Of a stretch of DNA of 27,254 nt, positions 14,594 through 22,334 are shown in pieces. The translations under genes and the position numbers were made by a program. Position 1 is the first letter of the stretch; every line of letters starts with the position of its first letter. The notes beneath the pieces are model-generated. The model was not told the DNA's origin. It made no database searches and saw nothing but the letters and a program-made list of their open reading frames with translations. The stretch is from JAIRTY01 sp050257395 (GTDB lineage Bacteria; Actinomycetota; Actinomycetes; Streptosporangiales; Streptosporangiaceae), in the NCBI GenBank assembly GCA_050257395.1, contig JBLMWU010000081.1:1-27254 (forward strand). Direction: 5' to 3'.

Positions 14594-15597
14594 TGCCGGG
14601 GACAGACGGGAGCTGCGCGGTGGCTGACAGGGTTCGCTGGGGCATCATCGGCACGGCCAGCATCGCGCGCAGGTACTTCCTGCCCGCGGTCCGGGAGGCC
14701 GGCGGCGACGCCGCCGCGGTCGCGGGCCGCGACCCCGGCCGGACCGGGGACTGGGCCCGCGGCAACGGGATCGCCCGCGCCGTCACCGGCTACCAGGAGC
14801 TGATCGAGGACCCCGCGGTCGACGCCCTCTACATCCCGCTGCCGAACGCGCTGCACGCCGAGTGGACGATCCGCGCGCTGCGGGCCGGCAAGCCGGCGCT
14901 GTGCGAGAAGCCGCTCACCGGCACGCTCGCCGAGGCGGAGGACGTGCTCGCGGTGGCCCGGGAGACCGGCACCCCGCTGTGGGAGGCGTTCGTCTTCCCG
15001 TTCCACGACCAGCTGCGCCGCATCCGGGAGCTGCTCGGCGGCGGGGCCATCGGCGAGCTGCGGGAGATCGAGTCCTGCTTCCACTTCACGCTGGACAGGC
15101 CCGGCGACATCAGGCTGAACGCCGGCCTGGCCGGCGGGGCCCTCAACGACGTGGGCTGCTACCCGGTCCGGCTGGCCCGCGACCTGTTCGCGGCCGAGCA
15201 CGAGTCGGCCTGGGCGGCGGCGGAGTGGAGCCCCGACGGCGTCGACCTGGCCATGTGGGGGTCGCTCGGCTTCCCCGGCGGCCGGCGGCTGCTGCTGTCG
15301 TGCTCGTTCACCCTCGCGTTCAGCACCTTCACCAGGCTGCTCGGGACCGGGGGGCAGATCCACGTCACCAACCCGTTCCACCCCACCGCGGAGGACCGGT
15401 TCGAGGTCCGCGCCGCGGGCCGGGAGCCGGTCAGCCACCCGGGCCTGGGCGAGGACCGGAACTCCTTCACCGGCGCGGTCCGGCACATCCAGGCCGTGGT
15501 CCGCGGCGAGGAGGAGCCGCGCCTGCTCGCCGTGGACACCTCGCTCGGCTCCGCCCGCGCCCTGCACGACCTGACCGCCAGCGCCCGGCAGCGCTGA
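14593..15597 (+). CDS. Gfo/Idh/MocA-family oxidoreductase
   Basis: A 334-residue NAD(P)-dependent dehydrogenase. The Rossmann fingerprint WGIIGTASIAR (16-26) is at the N-terminus, and the family catalytic Lys is in CEKPLTGT (EKP, 105-107). The second domain contains GELREIESCFHFTL and a GGALNDVGCYPVRLAR block (the GG-x-L-x-D-x-G-x-Y pattern) with the usual Asp/Tyr active-site placement. The family oxidises or reduces sugars, inositols and related alcohols; the substrate here is unknown. The ATG at 14593 overlaps the preceding stop (TAATG). A GTG at 14620 with GGGAG upstream is an equally plausible start and would give 325 residues. Its position behind WS/DGAT suggests co-expression, not necessarily a shared pathway. 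Confidence 0.92.
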   Translation: MPGTDGSCAVADRVRWGIIGTASIARRYFLPAVREAGGDAAAVAGRDPGRTGDWARGNGIARAVTGYQELIEDPAVDALYIPLPNALHAEWTIRALRAGKPALCEKPLTGTLAEAEDVLAVARETGTPLWEAFVFPFHDQLRRIRELLGGGAIGELREIESCFHFTLDRPGDIRLNAGLAGGALNDVGCYPVRLARDLFAAEHESAWAAAEWSPDGVDLAMWGSLGFPGGRRLLLSCSFTLAFSTFTRLLGTGGQIHVTNPFHPTAEDRFEVRAAGREPVSHPGLGEDRNSFTGAVRHIQAVVRGEEEPRLLAVDTSLGSARALHDLTASARQR

Positions 15598-15606
15598 GCC
15601 CGCCGG

Positions 15607-17790
15607 TCAGGGCCGGGGGCGGAGGCCGGCGGCGGCGGCTTCCTGCCAGGCGAAGGCGAGCGGGGTCAGCGCGGTCAGGTCGATGGCCGGCTCGGTGGTC
15701 GAGTAGGACTGGGTGTCGTCGGCGAACACCGCGCCGTGCCCGCTGAACGCCGTGTACGGCACCCCGCCGGGCGCGTCCGCGTGGCAGCGGCGCATCCCGG
15801 GCACCAGGCCGGCCGACGCGTAGTAGTCGGGCCCCTCCACGACGGCGCCGGCCAGCACCGGCGGCCGGCCGTCCAGCGACCCGGCGAGGTTCGCGATCTG
15901 GTGCGAGAGGCAGTGCGGGAACACGGTCCCGTCGCCCACGACAAACGAGGCGCCCCACGCGTTGGCGCCGAGGATGGCGTCGAGCCAGCGCTGCGCCTGG
16001 CCGGCCAGGGCGCGCCGGCCAGTCAGCGCGCCGTACTCGTTCGCCATCACCGACAGGCCGGCGCCGTGCGCGGCGGTGTCCTCCTGGTTCCAGGCGAAGC
16101 CGAAGCCGAACGGGTCGTGCGCGGCCACCGACGACGCCTGGCCCAGCTGGGCCCGCAGGTGCGCGATCAGGGCGGCCCGGGTGACGGCCAGCCCGCTGGC
16201 GTGCCCGGCGCTGATCGCGCCGGCCAGCTCGTAGTCGGCCAGCGCGCTGACGTCGTACAGGTTGAGGGTGTCCCCGGTGGCCTGCGGCCCGGTCGCCCAC
16301 AGGTGCGCCCAGCGGGCGGCGTCGTGCAGGTAGAGCGCTGCCGAGCGGACCGGCAGGCCGGGCGGGAGGCGGCCGCCCGCGTCCCGCAGGGCCAGTGACA
16401 GCTCGGTCGCGCCCAGCATCATGTCGTCCCGCCAGGACGACTCCGGATAGAAGTTGAACGGGGCCACGGTCAGCAGCCGCCCCCGCCAGCCGGTGCCCGC
16501 CTGGGCGTACACGGTCTCGGCTGACCGCAGGCAGCGGTCCGCGTAGGCCGGGTCGCTGCTGCGGAAGACCCGGTAGCAGAGGGCGAAGCTGGCGGCGAGC
16601 CGGCCGGCCAGGTTCGGGCTGACCGGGGCGCCCGGCGGCCCGGCCCGCAGCACCGGCGGGTGGCGGATGTAGCGGTAGCGTGGGCTGCTGCCGCCGTACG
16701 AGCCGCTGGCCTGCGGCAGCCGCCAGATGTCGTGATCGCCGGCGTAGCGGCTGTTCGCCTCCGCGATGCCGACCTGGTAGTACAGCGTCCGGGTCCGCTC
16801 ATCCCACAGCCGCTGCAGGAAGTCCAGCCCGAACCGGGCCTCGCCGGTGAAGTCCGCCTGGCCGCCCCGGCCGAGCTGGCGGGGGAAGGACACGATGCCC
16901 TGCAGCATCATCGCCACGGCGTAGCTGGTGGTCTCCGCGAACTTCAGGTAGTCGCCGGCGTCGAACCAGCCGCCCGCGGCGTTGACCACCGTCCCGGTGG
17001 CGTACCTGGCGAGGCTGCCGGCGAAGGTGGCGTCGCGGTTCATGGGCGGCGTCCGGTACGTCATCGCCTGTGTGTCGCTGGCGTCGCCGGCGCCGGTGCG
17101 CAGCCGGGAGCGGATGAACTGCGGGCCGTCGCGCTGACCGGCGTAGAACGAGAGCGCGTTCGCCAGCGGCTGCGCGTACAGCTGCGCGGCCGGGGCGACC
17201 CGGAACCACGGCGAGACGGCACCGGGACGGCCGGCCAGCGCGACCCGGTACTCGCCGGCCGCGAGCGCCCGCGGCAGGCTGATCGCCCATACCGCCGGGT
17301 AGCGGCTGCTCCACGCGCCGAGGTCCCGGTCGGCCACCCCCGCCGCCGCGGCCGTGCAGCCGCCGCGGCGGACCAGCACCCACCGCCGGGCGGCCGCGTT
17401 GGCGTCGGCGGTCATGAGCTCGGCGGTCTTGGCTGCCGCAGCCGGGTAGCCGAGCTGATCCACCCGCAGCTGCACCGGGGGCACCCCGGACGGCCCGGCG
17501 GGCGCGGCCGTGCCCGCCGCTGACGCGGCGCAGGCCGCCCGGGCCGCCGCCCTGAGGCCGGTCCCGGACGGGCCACCCGTGCCGGGGCCGGCCGGCGGCG
17601 CCGAGCAGGAGCTGGCCAGCAGGGCGACTGCCAGCGCGAGCGCCGCCACCACCGCGGCCCGCACGGGGACAGCGGACAGGGCCGCGGGCGCCGGGGCGGC
17701 CGGCTGCGGCGCGGCGGGCGCAGGGTGGTCAGGCGCGGGGACACCAGGTGCGGTGGCGGCCGGCCCGCGCGGGGTGGGCCAGCGGAGCAC
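15607..17790 (-). CDS. Glycoside hydrolase family 9 (endoglucanase-type) lipoprotein
   Basis: A 727-residue secreted enzyme. After a Pro/Ala-rich stretch comes a hydrophobic signal segment (about 43-60) ending in LLASSC, a lipobox-like site with Cys62. The GTG at 17788-17790 is the outermost start; a closer start to the signal segment is possible. Residues about 105-200 form the Ig-like CelD_N module (VQLRVDQLGYPAAAAKTAELM). The catalytic (alpha/alpha)6 barrel follows, with GGWFDAGDYLKF (277-280 DAGD, general-base Asp), VFPHCLSHQI for the His signature, and the acid Glu700 in FADDTQSYSTTEPAID. That block matches the GH9 C-terminal signature except that Thr replaces the usual Asn near its end. 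Likely cuts beta-1,4-glucan outside the cell. Divergent from the L,D-transpeptidase gene. Confidence 0.9.
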   Translation of the reverse strand: MLRWPTPRGPAATAPGVPAPDHPAPAAPQPAAPAPAALSAVPVRAAVVAALALAVALLASSCSAPPAGPGTGGPSGTGLRAAARAACAASAAGTAAPAGPSGVPPVQLRVDQLGYPAAAAKTAELMTADANAAARRWVLVRRGGCTAAAAGVADRDLGAWSSRYPAVWAISLPRALAAGEYRVALAGRPGAVSPWFRVAPAAQLYAQPLANALSFYAGQRDGPQFIRSRLRTGAGDASDTQAMTYRTPPMNRDATFAGSLARYATGTVVNAAGGWFDAGDYLKFAETTSYAVAMMLQGIVSFPRQLGRGGQADFTGEARFGLDFLQRLWDERTRTLYYQVGIAEANSRYAGDHDIWRLPQASGSYGGSSPRYRYIRHPPVLRAGPPGAPVSPNLAGRLAASFALCYRVFRSSDPAYADRCLRSAETVYAQAGTGWRGRLLTVAPFNFYPESSWRDDMMLGATELSLALRDAGGRLPPGLPVRSAALYLHDAARWAHLWATGPQATGDTLNLYDVSALADYELAGAISAGHASGLAVTRAALIAHLRAQLGQASSVAAHDPFGFGFAWNQEDTAAHGAGLSVMANEYGALTGRRALAGQAQRWLDAILGANAWGASFVVGDGTVFPHCLSHQIANLAGSLDGRPPVLAGAVVEGPDYYASAGLVPGMRRCHADAPGGVPYTAFSGHGAVFADDTQSYSTTEPAIDLTALTPLAFAWQEAAAAGLRPRP

Positions 17791-17875
17791 GCGGACACGC
17801 TAACGCAGGCAGCGGCATCAGCGGACTGCGGAATCGCAAAGTCCTGGTCCGCCCGCCGTTCTACGGTGGGGAGCG

Positions 17876-18688
17876 GTGAGCAGAAACGAGGGCGGCCACC
17901 GCCACAGGCAGCGCCGCAGCCGGGTGACGGCTGCGGTCGCCGCGCTGGCGTGCGCCGGCCTGCTGGCGGCGGGGGGCGCGGTGGCGCTCGGCTTCGCTGG
18001 CGGCCGCCCGGCGGGCACCCGGGCGGCGGCAGCGACCCGGGCGGCGGCAGCGACCCGGGCTGCGGCGACCCGGGCGGCCGGCCGGCCTGCCACGGCGGCG
18101 CCTGGCGCCCGGCGGGCCGGGACACGTCCTGCCGGTGAGCAGCTGGTCACGGTGACGGCGGCGGCCTACGGCGACACCTACGCCTCGCTCAGCGCCTACC
18201 AGTGGGACGGCTCGCGCTGGCAGCGGGTGCTCGGGCCGTGGCCGGCCCGGATCGGCCGGGGCGGCCTGGCGCCGCCGGGCGGCAAACGGGAAGGCGACGG
18301 CCGCACCCCGTCGGGCACGTTCCGGCTGCCGTTCCTGTTCGGGACCGGCCCCGCCGACCCGGGCTTCCGCCTCCCGTACCGGCAGTCCCATCCCTGGACC
18401 GCCTGGGACGACGACCCGGCGAGCCCGCGCTACAACGAATGGGTCGACACGCGTTACCACGACGCGGGCGCCAGCCCGGAGCCGATGGACGTGTCCGCCT
18501 ACGTGTATGGGGTGGTGATCGGGTACAACACCGCGCGCACCCCTGGTCTCGGCAGCGCGATCTTCCTGCACGCGAACATCGGCATCGCCACCGCGGGCTG
18601 CGTGACGCTGCCGATCCCGCGGCTGCTGCGGGTGCTGCGGTGGCTGGACCCGCGGCATGCGCCGCGTATCAGGCTCGGTGCCGGGTAG
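17876..18688 (+). CDS. YkuD-type L,D-transpeptidase family protein
   Basis: A 270-residue exported protein. Residues 17-43 are a hydrophobic signal/anchor after an Arg-rich start. An Ala/Thr/Arg low-complexity linker (48-85) includes near-perfect TRAAAA repeats. The YkuD domain (about 90-268) has KREGDGRTPSGTFRL (137-151), the family's N-terminal substrate-groove block, and FLHANIGIATAGCVTLP with His232 and nucleophilic Cys242. These enzymes make or anchor 3-3 cross-links in peptidoglycan; this subgroup is widespread in actinobacteria and its exact substrate is not settled. The GTG at 17876 has GGTGGGGAG just upstream. The next gene follows by nine bp, so they may be co-transcribed. Confidence 0.9.
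   Translation: MSRNEGGHRHRQRRSRVTAAVAALACAGLLAAGGAVALGFAGGRPAGTRAAAATRAAAATRAAATRAAGRPATAAPGARRAGTRPAGEQLVTVTAAAYGDTYASLSAYQWDGSRWQRVLGPWPARIGRGGLAPPGGKREGDGRTPSGTFRLPFLFGTGPADPGFRLPYRQSHPWTAWDDDPASPRYNEWVDTRYHDAGASPEPMDVSAYVYGVVIGYNTARTPGLGSAIFLHANIGIATAGCVTLPIPRLLRVLRWLDPRHAPRIRLGAG
18017..18081 (+). repeat. 18-bp tandem repeat in the L,D-transpeptidase linker
   Basis: The unit ACCCGGGCGGCGGCAGCG occurs at 18017-18034 and 18035-18052, followed by shortened copies at 18053-18067 and 18068-18081. It encodes the TRAAAA linker. Copy number could vary between strains without breaking the frame. Confidence 0.75.
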
Positions 18689-18697
18689 GAGGCGCGC

Positions 18698-19789
18698 ATG
18701 ACCGCCGGTTCTCCGGGAGACGGCAGCAGGCTGGCGCGGCTGCGGGCGCTGAGCCGGCTGCCGCTGTGGGTCGCCCCCATGGCCGGCGGGCCGACCACGC
18801 CGGAGCTGGTGACCGCCGCGGCGCAGGCCGGGGCGTTCGCGTTCCTGGCGGCGGGCTACCTGACCCCGGAGGCCCTGCAGGCCGCGATGGCGGCGGTGCG
18901 CGGCCCGGCCGGCGGCGCTTTCGGCGTCAACGTGTTCGTCCCGGGTGCTGCGGCCACCGGTCCGGAGGTGGCGGAGTACGTGACGTCGCTGGCACCGGAC
19001 GCGGCCCGGCTCGGTGTCTCGCTCGGGGAGCCCGCCTGGGACGACGACCACTGGCCGGGCAAGATCAGCGTCCTGCTCGCGGATCCGCCGCCCCTGGTCA
19101 GCTTCACGTTCGGCTGCCCGCCCGCGGACACGGTCGCCGCCTTCCAGGCCCGGGGCACGCTGGTGGCGGTCACCGTGACCAGCGCCGGGGAGGCGGCGCT
19201 GGCCGCCGGGGCCGGGGCGGACTGCCTGTGCGTCCAGGGTCCCGAGGCGGGCGCGCACCGGGGCACCTTCACCAACCAGGTGGCTGCGGCCGGGGGAACC
19301 GGCGGCGCGGGAGGTGCGGCCGGAGGCCGGGGCGCGCGGCTGCCGGAACTGCTCGCGGAGGTGGCCGCCGTCACCAGCCTGCCGCTGGTGGCGGCAGGCG
19401 GGCTGGCCGACCCGGACGAGGTGTCCGGGGTGCTGAAATCCGGGGCGGCCGCCGCCATGCTCGGCACGGCCTTCCTGCGCTGTCCGGAGAGCGGCGCCAG
19501 GCCGGCGCACAAGGCGGCGCTCACCGACCCGCGCTTCACCGCCACCGGGGTCACCCGCGCGTTCAGCGGCCGTCCGGCCCGGGGCCTGGTCAACCAGTTC
19601 ATGCGGGACCACCCGGCGGCGCCGGCCGCCTATCCGGAGATCAACAACGCCACCCGCCCGCTGCGGGCCGCCGCGGCCGCCAAGGGTGACGCGGACCGGC
19701 TGAGCCTGTGGGCCGGGACCGGATACCGCTCCGCGACAGACCGGCCGGCGGCCGAGATCATCGCCGCGCTCGCCCGCGGCACCCGCTGA
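18698..19789 (+). CDS. Nitronate monooxygenase (2-nitropropane dioxygenase family)
   Basis: A 363-residue FMN-dependent TIM-barrel enzyme. The ATG at 18698 has a strong GGAGG Shine-Dalgarno. Family landmarks are LWVAPMAGGPTTPELVTAAAQAGAFAF at the N-terminus, FGVNVFVPG (strand 3), VSFTFGCPP, VTVTSAGEAALAAGADCLCVQGPEAGAHRGTF, and the FMN-phosphate region PLVAAGGLADPDEVSGVLKSGAAAAMLGTAFL. The C-terminus has INNATRPLRAAAAAKGDADRLSLWAGTGY, as in class I nitronate monooxygenases. They oxidise alkyl nitronates such as propionate-3-nitronate, protecting the cell from natural nitro toxins. A Gly/Ala-rich insert of about 12 residues sits near position 200. Nine bp separate it from the L,D-transpeptidase gene, but there is no evident functional link. 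Confidence 0.9.
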   Translation: MTAGSPGDGSRLARLRALSRLPLWVAPMAGGPTTPELVTAAAQAGAFAFLAAGYLTPEALQAAMAAVRGPAGGAFGVNVFVPGAAATGPEVAEYVTSLAPDAARLGVSLGEPAWDDDHWPGKISVLLADPPPLVSFTFGCPPADTVAAFQARGTLVAVTVTSAGEAALAAGAGADCLCVQGPEAGAHRGTFTNQVAAAGGTGGAGGAAGGRGARLPELLAEVAAVTSLPLVAAGGLADPDEVSGVLKSGAAAAMLGTAFLRCPESGARPAHKAALTDPRFTATGVTRAFSGRPARGLVNQFMRDHPAAPAAYPEINNATRPLRAAAAAKGDADRLSLWAGTGYRSATDRPAAEIIAALARGTR

Positions 19790-19814
19790 GCCTGCCCGGC
19801 TGGCACCGCCAGGC

Positions 19815-19853
19815 CCGGTCACTGCCGCTGGAACCGGCGCCGGTCACTGCCGC
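19815..19853. repeat. 14-bp direct repeat between convergent genes
   Basis: CCGGTCACTGCCGC occurs at 19815-19828 and again at 19840-19853, 25 bp apart, in the 82-bp gap between the convergent nitronate monooxygenase gene and the broken ABC gene. No clear terminator stem is present. Its role is unknown. Confidence 0.6.
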
Positions 19854-19871
19854 CTGCGAACCGCGCCGGGT

Positions 19872-20839
19872 TTACCAGACTCTGGTCAGATGGCGGGCCG
19901 CCCGGCGCGGCTGGCCGGGCCGGTGCCCGGCCGTATGACGTGACGGGACCGGTGGCGCGGTGCCGCCGCGGAAGGTGCCCTGTTCCAGGGTGACCACCCG
20001 GCCGGCGAGCCCCGCCAGCCGCGGCTGGTGCGTCACCATGATCACTGTCTTGCCCTGGGCGGCCGCCAGCAGCTCCGTCACCAGGCGCGACTCAGCCGCC
20101 GGGTCCAGGCCGGTGGTGGGCTCGTCCAGCAGCAGCACCGGGGTGTCACGGAGCAGGGCCCGGGCGACGGCCACCCGCCGCTGCTGCCCGCCGGAGAGCT
20201 GCCGGCCCTGCTCCCCCACCGCGGTCTCGCAGCCGTCAGGCAGCATCGCGGCGAACGACGCCACCCCCGCCCGCTGCGCCGCCGCCAGGATCTCCGCCCG
20301 CGAGGCGCCGGGCCTGCCGTAGGCGATGTTGTCCGCGATCGTGCCGGTGTGCAGCCACGGGTCCTGCGGGACCAGCGTCACCAGCCGCCGCAGGGCGGCC
20401 GGGCTCAGCCCGGTGATGTCACGCCCCCCGATGGCTATCACCCCGGCCTGCGGGTCGGCCAGCCGGATGAGCAGGGACAGCAGGGTGGACTTGCCAGCGG
20501 CACCGGCGGCAGCCCGGCCAGCCCGGCCAGCCAGGCCGGGTACGGATGGTGGCTGACCCCGTGGTCGACCACGACCATCAGCGGCAGCGGGGCGGCCAGC
20601 GCCAGCGCGGTGTCGAGCAGCATCAGCCAGCTCGCCAGGGCGGCCACGCCGCGTTCGGGCCGCAGCAGCGCCCTGGCCACGCTGGCCCAGCGGCGCGGCG
20701 CTGCCACCCGCGGGCTCAGGGCAGCACCCGCGGGTGACAGCAGCGCACCGCTGGCCAGCCGGGACCGCGCCGCGAACCCGGCAGCCAGGGACGCCGCGCA
20801 GCCGCCTGCTGCGATCAGGACCATCGCCAGCACGTTCAT
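19872..20839 (-). pseudogene. ABC exporter (fused TMD-NBD) with large internal deletion and frame change
   Basis: The gene starts well: ATG 20837-20839 behind GGAGGAGGG, then about 115 residues of an ABCB-type membrane domain (MNVLAMVLIAAGGCAASL, LLDTALALAAPLPLMVVVDHGVS). Near 20494-20512 the sequence jumps to the middle of Walker A: only AGKSTLLSLL remains, in a different frame. From there the nucleotide-binding domain is intact, with Q-loop TLVPQDPWLHTGTI, signature QLSGGQQRRVAVARALL, Walker B TPVLLLDEPTTGLD and H-loop MVTHQ, up to TAA at 19872-19874. A normal protein of this type has ~570-600 residues, so roughly 250 codons or more are missing: four to five membrane helices and the N-terminal half of Walker A. 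It cannot make a working exporter as read. It is either a true deletion or an assembly collapse in very GC-rich sequence. Confidence 0.85.
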
Positions 20840-20893
20840 CCCTCCTCCGGATCGGGCCCGGCATCCACCCTGCGGACCGCAGCTGGCAGGGCA

Positions 20894-20925
20894 GTGAGAC
20901 CCGGATGAGAGCCCTCTCATCCGGG
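20894..20925. promoter_or_regulatory. Putative response-regulator box A (ABC exporter / sensor kinase promoter region)
   Basis: A perfect inverted repeat with 12-bp arms (CCCGGATGAGAG at 20900-20911, CTCTCATCCGGG at 20914-20925) and a 2-bp spacer. It also contains TGAGA direct repeats 11 bp apart (20895 and 20906), the helical spacing of OmpR-family sites. A 27-bp stretch (20894-20920) recurs at 23286-23312 with 23 identical bases. It lies between the divergent ABC and kinase genes. Confidence 0.6.
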
Positions 20926-21008
20926 CGGGCGCGCCGCGGGCCAGCGGCCCGCCGGCCCACGCTGAGAGGGTCCTCAGAGGCTCATCAGCCCCCCGGCAGA
21001 ACTCGCTG

Positions 21009-22334
21009 ATGATGCTGGAAAGGGTGGCCGCCAGCCGCGTCGCCCCCGAGCCGCCGTCCGCCGCGGTCCCCCCGCCGCGGGCGGGCGCGCGACTGCCGAT
21101 CCGTCCGGGGGCGGCCGCCGCCGCCCGGCGGGGCTGGCGGCCACTGACGTCCGCCCGCGGCCGCATCCTCGGCTGGTCGGTGCTGCTGCTGGCGGCCGCG
21201 CTCGCCGCTTCCGCGGTCGTCACCCACGTGCTGCTGATCCGGCAGATGGACACCCGGGTCCGCGGCGAGCTCGCGCACGAGGCCGCCGAGTTCCGGGCGC
21301 TGGCGGCCCGCCGCGGGGCGCCGGCCGCGGGCGTGCCCGGCTCGGTGGTCTCGCTGCTGCGGGCCCGTACCAGCCAGGCGGTGCTGGAGAACGACGTGGC
21401 GCTGATCGGGCTGGCCAGCGGCAAGGTCGCCGCCGCCAGCGCGAACCCGGCCGCCGCGGCGCTGCGCCGCGACCCGGCGCTGCTCGCGCGCTGGTCCGCC
21501 GTCACGCGGGTGACCAGCGGCTCCGCCCAGCTCGCCAGCGGGCCGGTCCGGTACACGGCCATCCCGGTGCGGATCGCCGGCGACCCGGCCCGCGGGGTGT
21601 TCGCCGCGGTCGTGTTCACCGGCCCGGACCTGGCCACCATCACCCGGGTCAGCCAGCTGGAACTGGAGGCCGGCGCCGTCGCGCTGCTGCTGGGCGCCGG
21701 GCTGGCCTGGCTGGCCGCGGGCCGGGTGCTGCGCCCGGTCCGGGACACCACCGAGCTGGCCCGCCGGATCACCGAGACGGACCTGGCCGGGCGGATCCCG
21801 GCCCGGGGACGGAACGAGGTCAGCGAGCTGGCGGCGACGTTCAACCAGATGCTGGACCGGCCGGCGCCGGCCGGCCTGACCGAGCTCACCGTCGCGCTGG
21901 CCGCCAAGGCGCGGGGCCTCGACGGCCGGCCCTGGCTGCTGACCCGGGCCGCGGACGGCGTGGCGGTGCTGGACGCGCAGCGGATAACCCAGGCGGTGAT
22001 GCAGCTCGCCGCGAACGCGGTGGCGCACACCCCGGCCGGCACCGTTGTCGAGCTGGCATCGGCGATCAGCGGCGGGTCGGTGGAGTTCACCGTGACCGAC
22101 CACGGGCCGGGCGTGCCCGCGGCGGAGCGGCTGCGGATCTTCGACCGGTTCGCCCGGCTGGACCCGCGCCGCACCGACGGCACCGGGCTCGGGCTGTCCA
22201 TCGTCGCGGCCATCGCCGCGGCGCACGGCGGCCGGGTCAGCGTGACCGGCCGCAGCGGCGGCGGCGCCACCTTCTGCCTGTCCGTTCCCTACGTCCGGGC
22301 AGCCGGGCGTCTCACCCGGGAGACACCGACATGA
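21009..22334 (+). CDS. Sensor histidine kinase lacking the HisKA (phospho-histidine) domain
   Basis: A 441-residue protein with most parts of an OmpR-linked sensor kinase. TM1 is about 54-78, the extracytoplasmic domain 79-215, TM2 about 218-238 and HAMP 239-284 (RPVRDTTELARRITETDLAGRI, EVSELAATFNQMLDR). The HATPase_c domain is present, with N box QAVMQLAANAVAHTP, G1 VTDHGPGVP, F box IFDRFARLD and G2 GTGLGLSIV. Between FNQMLDR (284) and LTELTVALAAKARG (290) only a few residues remain where about 75 residues of HisKA with the HELRTP box are expected. No H-box occurs anywhere in the protein. The frame is kept. The start ATG 21009 is uncertain; a GTG at 21024 directly follows GGAAAGG. Its stop overlaps the response-regulator start (ATGA). 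As read, it could bind ATP but not autophosphorylate in the usual way. Confidence 0.85.
   Translation: MMLERVAASRVAPEPPSAAVPPPRAGARLPIRPGAAAAARRGWRPLTSARGRILGWSVLLLAAALAASAVVTHVLLIRQMDTRVRGELAHEAAEFRALAARRGAPAAGVPGSVVSLLRARTSQAVLENDVALIGLASGKVAAASANPAAAALRRDPALLARWSAVTRVTSGSAQLASGPVRYTAIPVRIAGDPARGVFAAVVFTGPDLATITRVSQLELEAGAVALLLGAGLAWLAAGRVLRPVRDTTELARRITETDLAGRIPARGRNEVSELAATFNQMLDRPAPAGLTELTVALAAKARGLDGRPWLLTRAADGVAVLDAQRITQAVMQLAANAVAHTPAGTVVELASAISGGSVEFTVTDHGPGVPAAERLRIFDRFARLDPRRTDGTGLGLSIVAAIAAAHGGRVSVTGRSGGGATFCLSVPYVRAAGRLTRETPT
21857..21874. repeat. 18-bp perfect GC palindrome at the HisKA deletion point
   Basis: CCGGCCGGCGCCGGCCGG is perfectly self-complementary and lies exactly where the kinase sequence skips from the HAMP end to the linker before HATPase_c. 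Such a hairpin can promote replication slippage or sequencing/assembly drop-out. Confidence 0.7.

Noticed and set aside
19872..20500. A free-standing ABC ATPase gene
   Set aside because: The frame lacks the first half of Walker A and has no plausible start. A membrane-domain start with a strong ribosome site lies upstream in another frame, which fits a deleted fused exporter.
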